Positions 43,734 to 51,762 of a DNA stretch of 64,000 nucleotides are shown piece by piece. The notes under the pieces are model-generated. The model had not been told where the DNA came from, did no database searches, and worked only from the letters and a program-made list of their open reading frames with translations. Within the stretch, counting starts at the first letter, position 1. Each line of letters opens with the position of its first letter. A program made the position numbers and the translations under genes. This DNA comes from CAYSCX01 sp964429575 (GTDB lineage Bacteria > Desulfobacterota > Binatia > Binatales > Binataceae), in the NCBI GenBank assembly GCA_964429575.1, contig CAYSCX010000003.1, positions 115,956 to 179,955 on the forward strand, written 5' to 3'.

Positions 43734-44613
43734 GTTCACCAAGATGCACGGCTGCGGCAACGACTACATCTTCGTAGTCGCCGACCGCATCCGCCCGGCC
43801 GATCCCGCGAAACTCGCGATACAGATCTCGCATCGCCGCTTCGGAATCGGCGCCGACGGCCTCATACTCCTCAGCCCGTCGCGCAGCGCCGACATTCGAA
43901 TGGAGATGTACAACGCCGACGGCAGCCGCGGTGAAATGTGCGGCAATGGAATTCGCTGCCTCGCCCGGCTCGCCTACGAGCGCGGGCTGGTCAGCAAGAA
44001 GTCGATGCGCGTCGAGACCGATAGCGGCGTCAAACCCATCGATCTTCAGTTCGACGGCGCGCGCGTCGTCGGCGCAACTGTCGATATGGGCGAACCGATC
44101 CTCGAGGGCCGCGAGATTCCTGTCGACGCTGACGGACGCGTCATCAACCAACTGATTCAGGTTGATGGCCGCGACGAGCGCATCACCGCCGTCTCCGTCG
44201 GCAATCCGCACTGCGTGGTTTTCGTTGGCGGCGATTCCGTCTTCAAGCTGAGTGACCTCGAGTTCGCCGCGCTTGGCCGCAAGTTCGAGCACCACCCGTT
44301 CTTTCCGCGCCGCGTGAACACGGAGTTCATCCTTGCGGTGTCGCGCAGCCATCTAAAGATGCGCGTATGGGAGCGCGGCTCCGGCGAAACGCACGCGTGT
44401 GGCACTGGCGCGTGCGCCGCATTGGTTGCCGCGGTTCTCAGCGGCCGCGCGGACCGCCGCGCCACGCTGGAACTGCGCGGCGGCAACCTCGAGATCGAGT
44501 GGCGCGAAGCGGGGCAGGACGCTAACCATGTGTTCATGACCGGCGAGGCCGTCGAGGTATTTCGCGGCATGATCGAAGTCGCCAACGGGGATCTTGTTCC
44601 GGTCGGCCACTAG
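43720..44613 (+). CDS. dapF: Diaminopimelate epimerase
   Basis: DapF converts LL- to meso-diaminopimelate, needed for both peptidoglycan and lysine. The 297-residue enzyme starts FTKMHGCGNDYIFV. The two catalytic Cys are in NADGSRGEMCGNGIRC and GSGETHACGTGACA. The start overlaps the end of lysA, so the two are cotranslated. The stop TAG lies in the left CTAG of repeat copy G. Confidence 0.97.
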   Translation: MPTLEFTKMHGCGNDYIFVVADRIRPADPAKLAIQISHRRFGIGADGLILLSPSRSADIRMEMYNADGSRGEMCGNGIRCLARLAYERGLVSKKSMRVETDSGVKPIDLQFDGARVVGATVDMGEPILEGREIPVDADGRVINQLIQVDGRDERITAVSVGNPHCVVFVGGDSVFKLSDLEFAALGRKFEHHPFFPRRVNTEFILAVSRSHLKMRVWERGSGETHACGTGACAALVAAVLSGRADRRATLELRGGNLEIEWREAGQDANHVFMTGEAVEVFRGMIEVANGDLVPVGH

Positions 44614-44768
44614 CAGGGTGCGGAAACAGCTATCCAAGGTACGATGCGTTCAGCAAGCACGCTAGCACCCTGCATGAAAACTAGCTTCCTTCCTCAACCT
44701 TCTCCCCCTGACCGGGGGGAGATAAGAGAGAGGGAGCAGGCTGCGAAGCCTTTTCCGCAGCCTGCTAG
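44610..44768 (+). repeat. CTAG-bounded palindromic element, copy G (variant arms)
   Basis: This 159 bp copy lies between dapF and dapA. The arms differ from the other copies yet still pair: left GCAGGGTGC with GCACCCTGC, right GCAGGCTGCG with CGCAGCCTGC. TGTTGA of the usual arms is changed on both sides. This is strong evidence that pairing is kept. CTAG bounds it at 44610-44613 and 44765-44768. The first CTAG contains the dapF stop codon. Confidence 0.9.
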
Positions 44769-44787
44769 ACGCGAGAGGTAACGCACA

Positions 44788-45660
44788 ATGTTCAGCGGAG
44801 CAATATCGGCGATGATCACGCCGTTTCGCGACGGCGAGGTCGATGAACCCGCGCTGCGCGAATATGCCGAGTGGCAAATTCAAAGTGGAATCGACGCTCT
44901 ATTCCCCTGCGGGTCAACCGGCGAATCCGCGACGCTCACTCACGCGGAGCAAGATCGCGTCATTCGTGTCGTCGTCGAACAAGCTCGCAAGCGCGTCCCC
45001 GTAATTGCCGGAAGCGGCTCCAACTCGACCGCCGAAGCAATTCGCCTCACCAGCGCTGCGCGCGAGGCTGGTGCTGACGCGGCAGTCCTCATCTCGCCCT
45101 ATTATAACAAGCCCACGCAGGAGGGCATTTTCAGACACTACCGGATGATTGCGACGACCGTTGACCTCCCGATCTTCGTGTACAACATCCCCGGCCGCAC
45201 GGCGTCGAACATAGCTCCGGAGACCTTTGCGCGTCTTTGTGAAGTGAAGAATGTCGTCGGCGTGAAGGAAGCGTCGGGCTCGATGGATCAGACTTCCGAC
45301 ATCCGCCGTCTTTGCGGAGATCGCCTGACGATCTTCTCCGGCGACGACTCGCTGACGCTGCCGCTAATGTCGCTGGGCGCGAAAGGCGTGATGTCGGTGC
45401 TCTCCAACGTGATGCCGCGCGAGACGCACGAGCAATGCGCCGCCGCGCTTGCGGGTGACTACAACCGTTCGCGCGACATCCATTACAAGCTGCTGCCGCT
45501 GGTGCGCGCGCTATTCACGGAGACCAATCCGATTCCCGTGAAGCAGGCGCTCGCATTCATGGGCAAGTGCTCGCCCGAATTGCGTATGCCGCTCACCACG
45601 ATGACGCCGGGCGGCGCCGAGAAGCTCAAGGCGGTGATGAAAGAGCTGCGCCTCATCTAA
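44788..45660 (+). CDS. dapA: 4-hydroxy-tetrahydrodipicolinate synthase
   Basis: DapA condenses pyruvate with aspartate semialdehyde, the first step of the diaminopimelate branch. The 290-residue TIM-barrel enzyme has FPCGSTGESATLTHAEQ, YYNKPTQEGI, the Tyr in VYNIPGRTASN and the Schiff-base Lys in VGVKEASGS. ATG 44788 has a GAGAGG-type sequence before it. It is followed by a strong terminator. A dapB gene is not adjacent. Confidence 0.97.
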   Translation: MFSGAISAMITPFRDGEVDEPALREYAEWQIQSGIDALFPCGSTGESATLTHAEQDRVIRVVVEQARKRVPVIAGSGSNSTAEAIRLTSAAREAGADAAVLISPYYNKPTQEGIFRHYRMIATTVDLPIFVYNIPGRTASNIAPETFARLCEVKNVVGVKEASGSMDQTSDIRRLCGDRLTIFSGDDSLTLPLMSLGAKGVMSVLSNVMPRETHEQCAAALAGDYNRSRDIHYKLLPLVRALFTETNPIPVKQALAFMGKCSPELRMPLTTMTPGGAEKLKAVMKELRLI

Positions 45661-45684
45661 GTCTGTCGCACTCCGGCGAAAATC

Positions 45685-45718
45685 AAAAGGCCGGTGGCAT
45701 TCGCCACCGGCCCTTTGT
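45685..45718 (+). terminator. Rho-independent terminator after dapA
   Basis: A perfect 10 bp GC-rich stem (GGCCGGTGGC/GCCACCGGCC) has a four-base loop ATTC. It is preceded by AAAA and followed by CTTTGTCTTCT. It starts 28 bases after the dapA stop codon and closes the arg-lys-dap run. Confidence 0.9.
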
Positions 45719-45735
45719 CTTCTACTACTGTTTCG

Positions 45736-45826
45736 CCGCTCCGCTACTCGAACATCAGCACCGTGCGCGTGACCCCGCCCGCGTCTGTCCCGCGAACGCC
45801 TCTTTGCCGCCCTCGAATCCGCACCG
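45736..45826 (-). pseudogene. Remnant of a third alcohol dehydrogenase 3' end
   Basis: 45736-45769 repeats 46436-46469 (the 3' end of the alcohol dehydrogenase at 46444) with one mismatch in 34 bases, and the match runs into the flanking sequence after the stop codon. Further upstream in coding terms it still resembles a dehydrogenase tail (about 70% by eye) but has a frameshift. No start or catalytic part is present. The distance between the two copies is exactly 700 bases, with the ORF6N gene between them. Confidence 0.65.
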
Positions 45827-45850
45827 GCGCTTGAGCTGCGGGCCGGACCA

Positions 45851-46363
45851 TCAATCGGCCCTGAATCCAATCGCGCGCCGCTTCGGTTCAGGAGGCGCCA
45901 TCAGCTCGCGGATAACGTCGAAAACAACCTTGAATTGTGCGTCGTACTTCTTTTCAAGCGCGCCGAGTTTCCGAGCGAGGTCGGCGTGAGATGCGAGCAT
46001 TCGGCGGAGGCGCACGAAGGCGCGCATGATTTCGATGTTGACCTGAACGGCGCGCTTGCTCCTGAGAACGCTCGAAAGCATTGCCACGCCCTGTTCCGTG
46101 AAGGCATATGGAGCTGCGCGCCTGAGGCCACCCCAACTTGAAGTCACAATCTGTGATTTCAAGTCCCGGAACTCGTCGGCGTTGAGCTGGAACATGAAGT
46201 CGCCTGGAAAGCGCGCCAGATTCCGGTTGACGGCCTGAACCAGTGCGCGGGGTTCAACGCGATATAGCCGCGCCAAATCAGTGCTGAGCAGCACCTTTTG
46301 GCCGCGCAGGACGAAGATTCGGCGTTCGATCGAATCCGCAAGAAGCCTTGCCCCGGTTTCCAC
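45851..46363 (-). CDS. ORF6N-domain DNA-binding protein
   Basis: This 170-residue protein resembles the ORF6N family, found in phages and mobile DNA. The core IFVLRGQKVLLSTDLARLY is followed by ALVQAVNRNLARFPGDFMF, then FTEQGVAMLSSVLRSKRAV, typical of ORF6N. A C-terminal coiled-coil-like stretch (LARKLGALEKKYDAQ) may mediate dimerization. The start is GTG 46363. It lies between a terminator and the alcohol dehydrogenases, flanked by direct repeats. No phage genes surround it. Confidence 0.85.
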   Translation of the reverse strand: METGARLLADSIERRIFVLRGQKVLLSTDLARLYRVEPRALVQAVNRNLARFPGDFMFQLNADEFRDLKSQIVTSSWGGLRRAAPYAFTEQGVAMLSSVLRSKRAVQVNIEIMRAFVRLRRMLASHADLARKLGALEKKYDAQFKVVFDVIRELMAPPEPKRRAIGFRAD

Positions 46364-46443
46364 CTAGACCAACGCCAGCAATGACGCGCCCAACCGCGCG
46401 ATACACGCGATTGGGCGCCGAGGCCTTCGCGACCTCCGCTCCC

Positions 46444-47529
46444 CTACTCGAACATCAGCACCGTGCGCGCGACCTCGCCGGCCTTCATCGCGCGGAACGC
46501 CTCGTTGACATCCTCCAGCTTCCCGCGCCGCGTGATCATGTCATCCAGGTTCAGTCGTCCCTGCTTGTAGAACTCGATGTAGCGCGGCATGTCGATGCGG
46601 AACCGGTTCGAGCCCATGAACGATCCCTGGATGCGCTTCTCGAACAACAGCGAGAATCCGTCCACTTCGACCTTTTGCCCGAGCGGCACCATTCCGACGA
46701 TCGTTGCGACGCCGCCCGTACCGAGACATTCGTACGCTTGCTCCGCCGCGACCTTCAGCCCGATCGCCTCAAATGAATAATCGACGCCGCCGTCGCTAAG
46801 TTCGCGTATCTTTTGAACCGGGTCCGCTGACGATGCATCAACCGCGTCGGTCGCGCCGAGCCGCTTGGCGAGCGCGAGCTTGTGTTCGAACTTGTCCACC
46901 GCGATGATTTTGCGCGCGCCCGCAATTCTCGCTCCCTGGATCACGGCAAGACCGACGCCTCCCGCGCCGAACACCGCCACCGTCGAACCCGGTGCGACCT
47001 TCGCGGTGTTGAGCGCCGCGCCGACTCCCGTCATCACGCCGCAACCGATCAACGCCGCGCGGTCGAGCGGCATGTCGTCGCCGATCTTCACCAGCGCGTT
47101 CTCGTGCACCAGCATTTTCTCGGCGTAGGTTGAAAGGTCCGCGAACTGTCCCATCGGCTTGCCGCCTTGCGAGAGTCGCGGCTTGTCCTGCGGTCCGCGC
47201 TGCGTCGATGCGCGGTTGGTGCAGAGGTTGAGATGACCCGACATGCACATCTCGCAATAGCCGCAGAACACCGTCAGGCACGCGATCACATGATCGCCGG
47301 GCTTCACGTAGGCCACTTGGCTCCCGATCTTCTCGACGATTCCAGCCCCCTCGTGACCGAGCACCGCCGGCGGCGGAAACGGGTAGAGGCCGTCGACGAA
47401 GTGCAGGTCGCTGTGGCAGACGCCGCTGGCGACCGTGCGCATCAGCACTTCGCGCTCGCGCGGCTCGTCTATCTCGACTTGCTCGATCTTGAGCGGTTGG
47501 TTCGGCCCATGAAAAACGGCAGCTTTCAT
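46444..47529 (-). CDS. Zinc-dependent alcohol dehydrogenase, copy 1
   Basis: This is a 361-residue medium-chain dehydrogenase. The catalytic zinc ligands are Cys in SGVCHSD and His in LGHEGAG, with a structural zinc site CGYCEMCMSGHLNLC. The NAD(P)-binding motif FGAGGVGLAVI is near residue 190. AAGGAG precedes the start by seven bases. It resembles class III-like alcohol dehydrogenases. It is very similar to copy 2 directly upstream, which begins with the same MKAAVFHGP. The physiological alcohol is unknown. Confidence 0.92.
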   Translation of the reverse strand: MKAAVFHGPNQPLKIEQVEIDEPREREVLMRTVASGVCHSDLHFVDGLYPFPPPAVLGHEGAGIVEKIGSQVAYVKPGDHVIACLTVFCGYCEMCMSGHLNLCTNRASTQRGPQDKPRLSQGGKPMGQFADLSTYAEKMLVHENALVKIGDDMPLDRAALIGCGVMTGVGAALNTAKVAPGSTVAVFGAGGVGLAVIQGARIAGARKIIAVDKFEHKLALAKRLGATDAVDASSADPVQKIRELSDGGVDYSFEAIGLKVAAEQAYECLGTGGVATIVGMVPLGQKVEVDGFSLLFEKRIQGSFMGSNRFRIDMPRYIEFYKQGRLNLDDMITRRGKLEDVNEAFRAMKAGEVARTVLMFE

Positions 47530-47569
47530 CTCATCGCTCCTTGTCCCGAGTTAATCGGCGCCTGACGCG

Positions 47570-48661
47570 TCACTGCGGCGAAATCATCAGCACGGTTCGC
47601 GCGACTTCGCCCGCCTTCATTGCACGGAACGCGTCGTTGACGTCCTCGAGCTTCCCGCGCTTCGTGATCATGTCATCAAGATTGAGACGGCCCTGCAGGT
47701 AGAACTCGATGTAACGCGGCATGTCGATCCGGAACCGGTTCGATCCCATGTTGCTTCCCATCAGCTTGCGTTCGGTAAGGAACATGTAGCCGTCCAATTC
47801 AAGCTTCTGTCCGACCGGAATCATGCCGATCACCACCGCGAGACCGCCGGGACGGATGCAGTTCCACGCCTGCTCGGCCGTCTTCTTGAGGCCGATCGCT
47901 TCGAACGCGTAATCCGCACCGCCTCCGGTCAAATCTTTAACTGCTTCGATCGGATCGCTTGACGATGCGTCCACGGTGTCGGTCGCGCCCAACCGCTTCG
48001 CAAGGGCGAGCTTGCCCTCGAACATGTCCACCGCGATTATTTTGCGTGCCCCTGCGATCCGCGCGCCCTGAATCGCGGAGAGCCCGACTCCGCCCGCGCC
48101 AAACACCACGACCGTCGATCCCGGTTCCACTTTCGCCGTATTGAGCACCGCGCCCACTCCGGTCGTTACCCCACAACCAATCAGCGCGGCCCGGTCGAGC
48201 GGAAAGTCTTCGCGGATCTTCACCACCCCATTTTCATGCAGCAGCATCCGCTCGCAATATGATGACACGTCGAGGAACTGATTTATCGGCTGTCCCTTCA
48301 TCGAAAGCCGCGGCTTCTCGCCGGGCTTGCGCTGCGTCGCGGTGCGGTTCGAACACCGATTCGGATGTCCGGACATGCACTGGTCGCAGTAACCGCACCA
48401 CACCGAGAGGCACGCGATCACGTGGTCGCCCGGCTTCACGTACGAAACCTGCTTGCCAACTTCCTCCACGACTCCCGCCGCCTCGTGGCCGAGTACCGCG
48501 GGCGCCGCGTAGGGATAGAGTCCCTCGATGAAATGCAGGTCGCTGTGACAAACGCCGCTCGCGACCGTGCGTATTCGCACTTCACGCTCCAGCGGATGAT
48601 CGACTTCAACGTCCTCGATTGTGAGCGGCTGCTTGGGGCCATGAAACACGGCGGCTTTCAT
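47570..48661 (-). CDS. Zinc-dependent alcohol dehydrogenase, copy 2
   Basis: This 363-residue paralogue of the previous gene has the same zinc and cofactor motifs (SGVCHSD, GHEAAG, structural CGYCDQCMSGHPNRC, FGAGGVGLSAI). It differs in several loop positions, and is about three-quarters identical by eye. Start ATG 48661 follows AAGGAG. It is the first gene of the tandem and leads copy 1 by 40 bases. The pair is likely one transcript from a recent duplication. Confidence 0.92.
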   Translation of the reverse strand: MKAAVFHGPKQPLTIEDVEVDHPLEREVRIRTVASGVCHSDLHFIEGLYPYAAPAVLGHEAAGVVEEVGKQVSYVKPGDHVIACLSVWCGYCDQCMSGHPNRCSNRTATQRKPGEKPRLSMKGQPINQFLDVSSYCERMLLHENGVVKIREDFPLDRAALIGCGVTTGVGAVLNTAKVEPGSTVVVFGAGGVGLSAIQGARIAGARKIIAVDMFEGKLALAKRLGATDTVDASSSDPIEAVKDLTGGGADYAFEAIGLKKTAEQAWNCIRPGGLAVVIGMIPVGQKLELDGYMFLTERKLMGSNMGSNRFRIDMPRYIEFYLQGRLNLDDMITKRGKLEDVNDAFRAMKAGEVARTVLMISPQ

Positions 48662-48836
48662 GCGACGAATGCTCCTTGTGCGAAAATTCGGGGCCGGCGC
48701 TTCTTGCGCGGCGCGAGTGCGCACCCTCGCGCCGGCGCTCTCTTATTAGCACAACGGCGATCTATTTCCAGTGTGAACCACCGCGCGCCGCGAGCGCTTT
48801 GCAAGCCTGCGCGCGACCTGCCTGGTCTGAGCGACA

Positions 48837-49388
48837 ATGCGCCCCGCATCACTTTCCGCAATCTTCGCGTGTCCGATCACCGGACCGGTCTCCGCGTTCG
48901 CGATTCCCGTGGTTTCGTGCGCCGAAATTTCAGCCGACATGCAGCGCTACCTTGCGTTCAACATGGGCCAGGCGCCGACCCCGCTGAATTCTCTGCTGCC
49001 CGTGCTGCAACGTCGCTGGCACGAGGGCGGGCGCCCGCGCGCCGACGTCGGACTCGCGTGGCAGATGATGCCACTACGCGGCACCGGCCACCGCATGATT
49101 TGGAAGAACGGGGCTGCGTCCGGATTTTTTAGCTTCATTGGCTTCGTGAAGGAGACCAATATTGGCGTCGTCGTGATCGTGAATCGAAAAGCGAAGGTCG
49201 GGCTCGTCGCGATGCGCGTGCTTCGCATTCTAAACGGCGCGCCCGCTGCGACTGCCGAACCGGAGGAAGAACCGCCCCTCGAACCCTTGCCTGAAGCTCA
49301 CTGGCAGGGTGTTGAGAAAAGCCTCGAGTTCCAAGCTGGCATCGACTTTGCCCTCAACGCCCTGCGTGAAAGCCGGCTGCCTTCCTAA
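48837..49388 (+). pseudogene. Beta-lactamase-like serine hydrolase, 3' fragment
   Basis: About residues 30-130 of this frame match the C-terminal part of class C-like serine hydrolases (PF00144). They include SADMQRYLAFNMG, GLAWQMM and the K-(T/N)-G-type segment WKNGAASGFFSFIGF, then VVVIVN. The N-terminal two-thirds, with the catalytic Ser-x-x-Lys and Tyr-x-Asn, is missing. The last 28 residues are translated repeat copy H. I call it a truncated gene, not a functional protein. Confidence 0.7.
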
Positions 49389-49460
49389 TCTTCTCCCCCT
49401 CTGGGGAGATGCGAGAGAGGGAGCAGGCAGTTGAAAATGGCTTTTTCAAACGCCTGCTAG
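49301..49460 (+). repeat. Palindromic element, copy H (partly decayed)
   Basis: This 160 bp copy begins with CTGG instead of CTAG at 49301-49304. The left hairpin has one G/T wobble-type mismatch. The right hairpin arms (GCAGGCAGTTGA and TCAAACGCCTGC) have two mismatches, so pairing is weakened. The middle hairpin reads CTCCCC/GGGGAG. CTAG is intact at 49457-49460. The beta-lactamase fragment reads through it. Confidence 0.85.
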
Positions 49461-49479
49461 TGATCCAAGCGTTTGAATC

Positions 49480-49883
49480 TCACGGAAATTCGGTACTCGC
49501 CGCGCTCAACGTCTCGTGGTTTATCCATGGCTGGCCGGCGGCGCTGTACGAATACGTATCAGTCCACGCGCAATGACCAGCCCCAAGCGCAGCCCGCCCG
49601 AATAGCACGTGACCCCGTACATCGGGATCCGCAGCTCGGCCTGCGCCTGCGAGCAGGATTGCGATCAGAACGAATAGCGGCGAGATCCGAAGCAGAGATA
49701 CNNNNNNNNNNNNNNNNNNNNNNNNNNNNNNNNNNNNNNNNNNNNNNNNNNNNNNNNNNNNNNNNNNNNNNNNNNNNNNNNNNNNNNNNNNNNNNNNNNN
49801 NCTGCGAGCAGGATTGCGATCAGAACGAATAGCGGCGAGATCCGAAGCAGAGATACAGGCCGGACATCTTCCGGATTCGCCAC
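49480..49883 (-). pseudogene. 5' fragment of a membrane glycosyltransferase-like gene, across the N gap
   Basis: Starting at GTG 49883, the reading is MANPEDVRPVSLLRISPLF followed by a hydrophobic stretch, then enters the N run. The bases left of the gap continue the frame if the 55 bp shared flanks are merged (222 + 27 = 249 bases, 83 codons). This gives a segment ADPDVRGHVLFGRAAL...DTYSYSAAGQPWINHE, which resembles the N-terminal region of GT-C/GT39-like membrane proteins. The frame stops soon after at a TGA (49480-49482), so only a 5' fragment remains. Confidence 0.55.
49702..49801. other. 100-N scaffold gap flanked by an identical 55 bp
   Basis: Exactly 100 N separate two contigs. The 55 bases before the gap (49647-49701) are identical to the 55 after it (49802-49856). 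The true sequence very probably has only one copy and no unknown bases. Confidence 0.95.
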
Positions 49884-49950
49884 CCCAACCTCCTCCTCCC
49901 TGCGATGCGACCGGTGTGGCCCGGATTAGGCGCGGCGAGCGCGCATCACT

Positions 49951-50748
49951 TCAAGCGCTCTTGCTGTAACCCGACCCCAGATTCATGTCGAACGGCTCTC
50001 CCCATTCGTAAGGAAGATCGATCAACGCGCCGCCCGAATTCAAGGTCTCGAGCGCGCTAAGCGCATCGAGAAGTATCGCGCGCTGCATCTTGCGGTCGCC
50101 CGGCCGCCCGAACGGATTTCCCATCGGGAAATTGACGAACACCGTGCGCGGTGGCTTGACTTGCACAGTCAAGTCGCGCCCAGTCGAGACGAGCACGGTC
50201 GGTATCCCCGCCTGCTCGACCACCCTCGCCACCAGACCCACGGTCTGGTGATCGAGTGGTCAGGCAGGCACCAGCACGAACGCATCGACCGACTCATCGC
50301 GGAGCTTTCGCGCAAGCGACGGCGCCGCCTCGGTGACGACCGCGGTGCGCGTGTAAATGCGTCCCATGAATCCGCTGTAGTGATGCGACCCGGCGCTTCC
50401 AATCACGCCCTCCGTCGCGAATTCGCGCAGACGTTCCAGGGGGAAGATGCAGTTGATGTCGCGATCAGCGTCGCGATGGTTGTAGTAGTCGTCGTGTATC
50501 TCGAAGAAGGTCGAAACCGTTTCAGCCGGAATCGTGTCGAGCCGCAAGTCATTGCGCGCCAGCGGATTGAATGGCGGCGCGTCCTTGCGCGACACTCCGC
50601 CCGACGTCAGCAGCGCGACCCGGCACTGACTGAGCGGCTTGGTCAGCGCCGTTATCGGCGCGGCTTCATTGATGGTCCAGCGGTACGGCGAAAACCCTTG
50701 GCTTCGATAAAAGCCGTTGAGCCGCTCGACGTATCTGATTGGTTCCAT
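49951..50748 (-). CDS. GrdB-family reductase-like protein with in-frame UGA (probable selenocysteine)
   Basis: Two minus-strand frames (50748 to 50260 and on to 49951) are in the same register, separated by one TGA at 50260-50262. Read through, they give a 265-residue protein with selenocysteine at about residue 163 in VLVPA-U-PLDHQTVGLVARV. It resembles the glycine/sarcosine/betaine/D-proline reductase selenoprotein B family (PF07355), for which relatives with Cys at this position are known. The C-terminal half (KPPRTVFVNFPMGNPFGRPG) fits the family. A 9 bp hairpin begins nine bases after the UGA. ATG 50748 is the chosen start. No sel genes are in the window. Confidence 0.75.
50230..50250 (-). 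promoter_or_regulatory. SECIS-like hairpin downstream of the in-frame UGA
   Basis: In the minus-strand transcript, CACCAGACC pairs perfectly with GGTCTGGTG around a GTG loop, starting nine bases after the UGA. Outside it, CCAC and GGTGG near the UGA and after the hairpin extend the stem with internal loops. It is in the position where bacterial SECIS elements are found, though the loop is smaller than usual. Confidence 0.6.
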
Positions 50749-50841
50749 GCTCGTCTGCTCGCAAGTCCAAGTTAGCAAGCCCGCTACGCAAGTGCCATTA
50801 GTGTTGCGCTCCGGCTGCGCTCATCCGTGCGCGCGCCCTGA

Positions 50842-51696
50842 TTACACCCGCGCCACGGCCAGGATCGCCTCATTGTCGAAGCTGACCACCCCCTGCGGCG
50901 TCACGAAGCGCCGCGCCGCCGCGGCCAGCGCGTCGCGGATCGCTCCTTGCCTCTCGGCTGGTTGCGCGGCAATCACCTGACGAAACGCCATCTCCGACGT
51001 GAAGCGTGCGTAATCCTCGGGCGACGGATAGTCGAACGTTACGGTCATCCGCTCGAAGCGAATGTCGCGGAATCCTGCCGCCGCGATCGAGCGCTCGAAT
51101 TGCGCCGTGTCGGCGAGACTGAACGGCCCCGGCACTCGCGGGTCCGGCGCCGGCATCTCTATCACCTGGCGCAGCGCCGCGCCTCCGACGCTCAATGCGG
51201 GCACCTTGTCCGGCGTCGCCCACACCGACGTCGCGAAACGTCCGCCCGGTTTCAGGACGCCTCGCAGCCGCTTGAGCGTCCCTGCGACGTCGGGCAGGAA
51301 CATCAAACCCCAGCGCGAGAGCACCGCATCGAATTCGCCGCGCGCAAGCTCCGCCGACTCTGCATCGGCCTGGCGGAACTCGACATTGCGAATCCCTTTT
51401 TCCGCCGCACGCTCGCGCGCGAAATCGAGCATTGCCGATGAATGGTCGATACCGACCACCCTGCCGCTCGCGCCGACTGCGCGCGCCGCGGTCAGCGCCG
51501 GCTCGCCGCCTCCGGTCGCGACGTCCAGCACCACGTCGCCCTCCTTGAGTTCCGCGAGCGCGATGAGCCGGTCGCTCACTTTTTGCGCCGCCCTCTCGAG
51601 CAGCGGCCACATGCTCCTCCATCCGGCCGCTGCCTCTTCCCATCTTTTTCGCTCTTCAACTTTGAAGCGTGCTGGATCGAACGTTCCGCTGCCCAT
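50842..51696 (-). CDS. UbiE/COQ5-like SAM-dependent methyltransferase
   Basis: This 284-residue methyltransferase has LDVATGGGEPALTAA (SAM motif I), GIDHSSAMLDFAR, and SRWGLMFLPD with LKPGGRFATSVW in the post-motif regions. GAGGAGGT stands nine bases before the ATG, a strong ribosome-binding site. The substrate is unknown. It lies 66 bases downstream of the GT39 gene and 93 upstream of the selenoprotein gene, all on the minus strand. Confidence 0.85.
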   Translation of the reverse strand: MGSGTFDPARFKVEERKRWEEAAAGWRSMWPLLERAAQKVSDRLIALAELKEGDVVLDVATGGGEPALTAARAVGASGRVVGIDHSSAMLDFARERAAEKGIRNVEFRQADAESAELARGEFDAVLSRWGLMFLPDVAGTLKRLRGVLKPGGRFATSVWATPDKVPALSVGGAALRQVIEMPAPDPRVPGPFSLADTAQFERSIAAAGFRDIRFERMTVTFDYPSPEDYARFTSEMAFRQVIAAQPAERQGAIRDALAAAARRFVTPQGVVSFDNEAILAVARV

Positions 51697-51762
51697 CTGC
51701 GCTCACCTCCTCGTGCCGATTTCCGAAGCGATATCCGACGTGCCGCCGCCACGCAAACTGCT

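Noticed and set aside
49308..49388. C-terminal 28 residues of the beta-lactamase-like frame
   Set aside because: These residues are the translation of repeat copy H, not protein family sequence.
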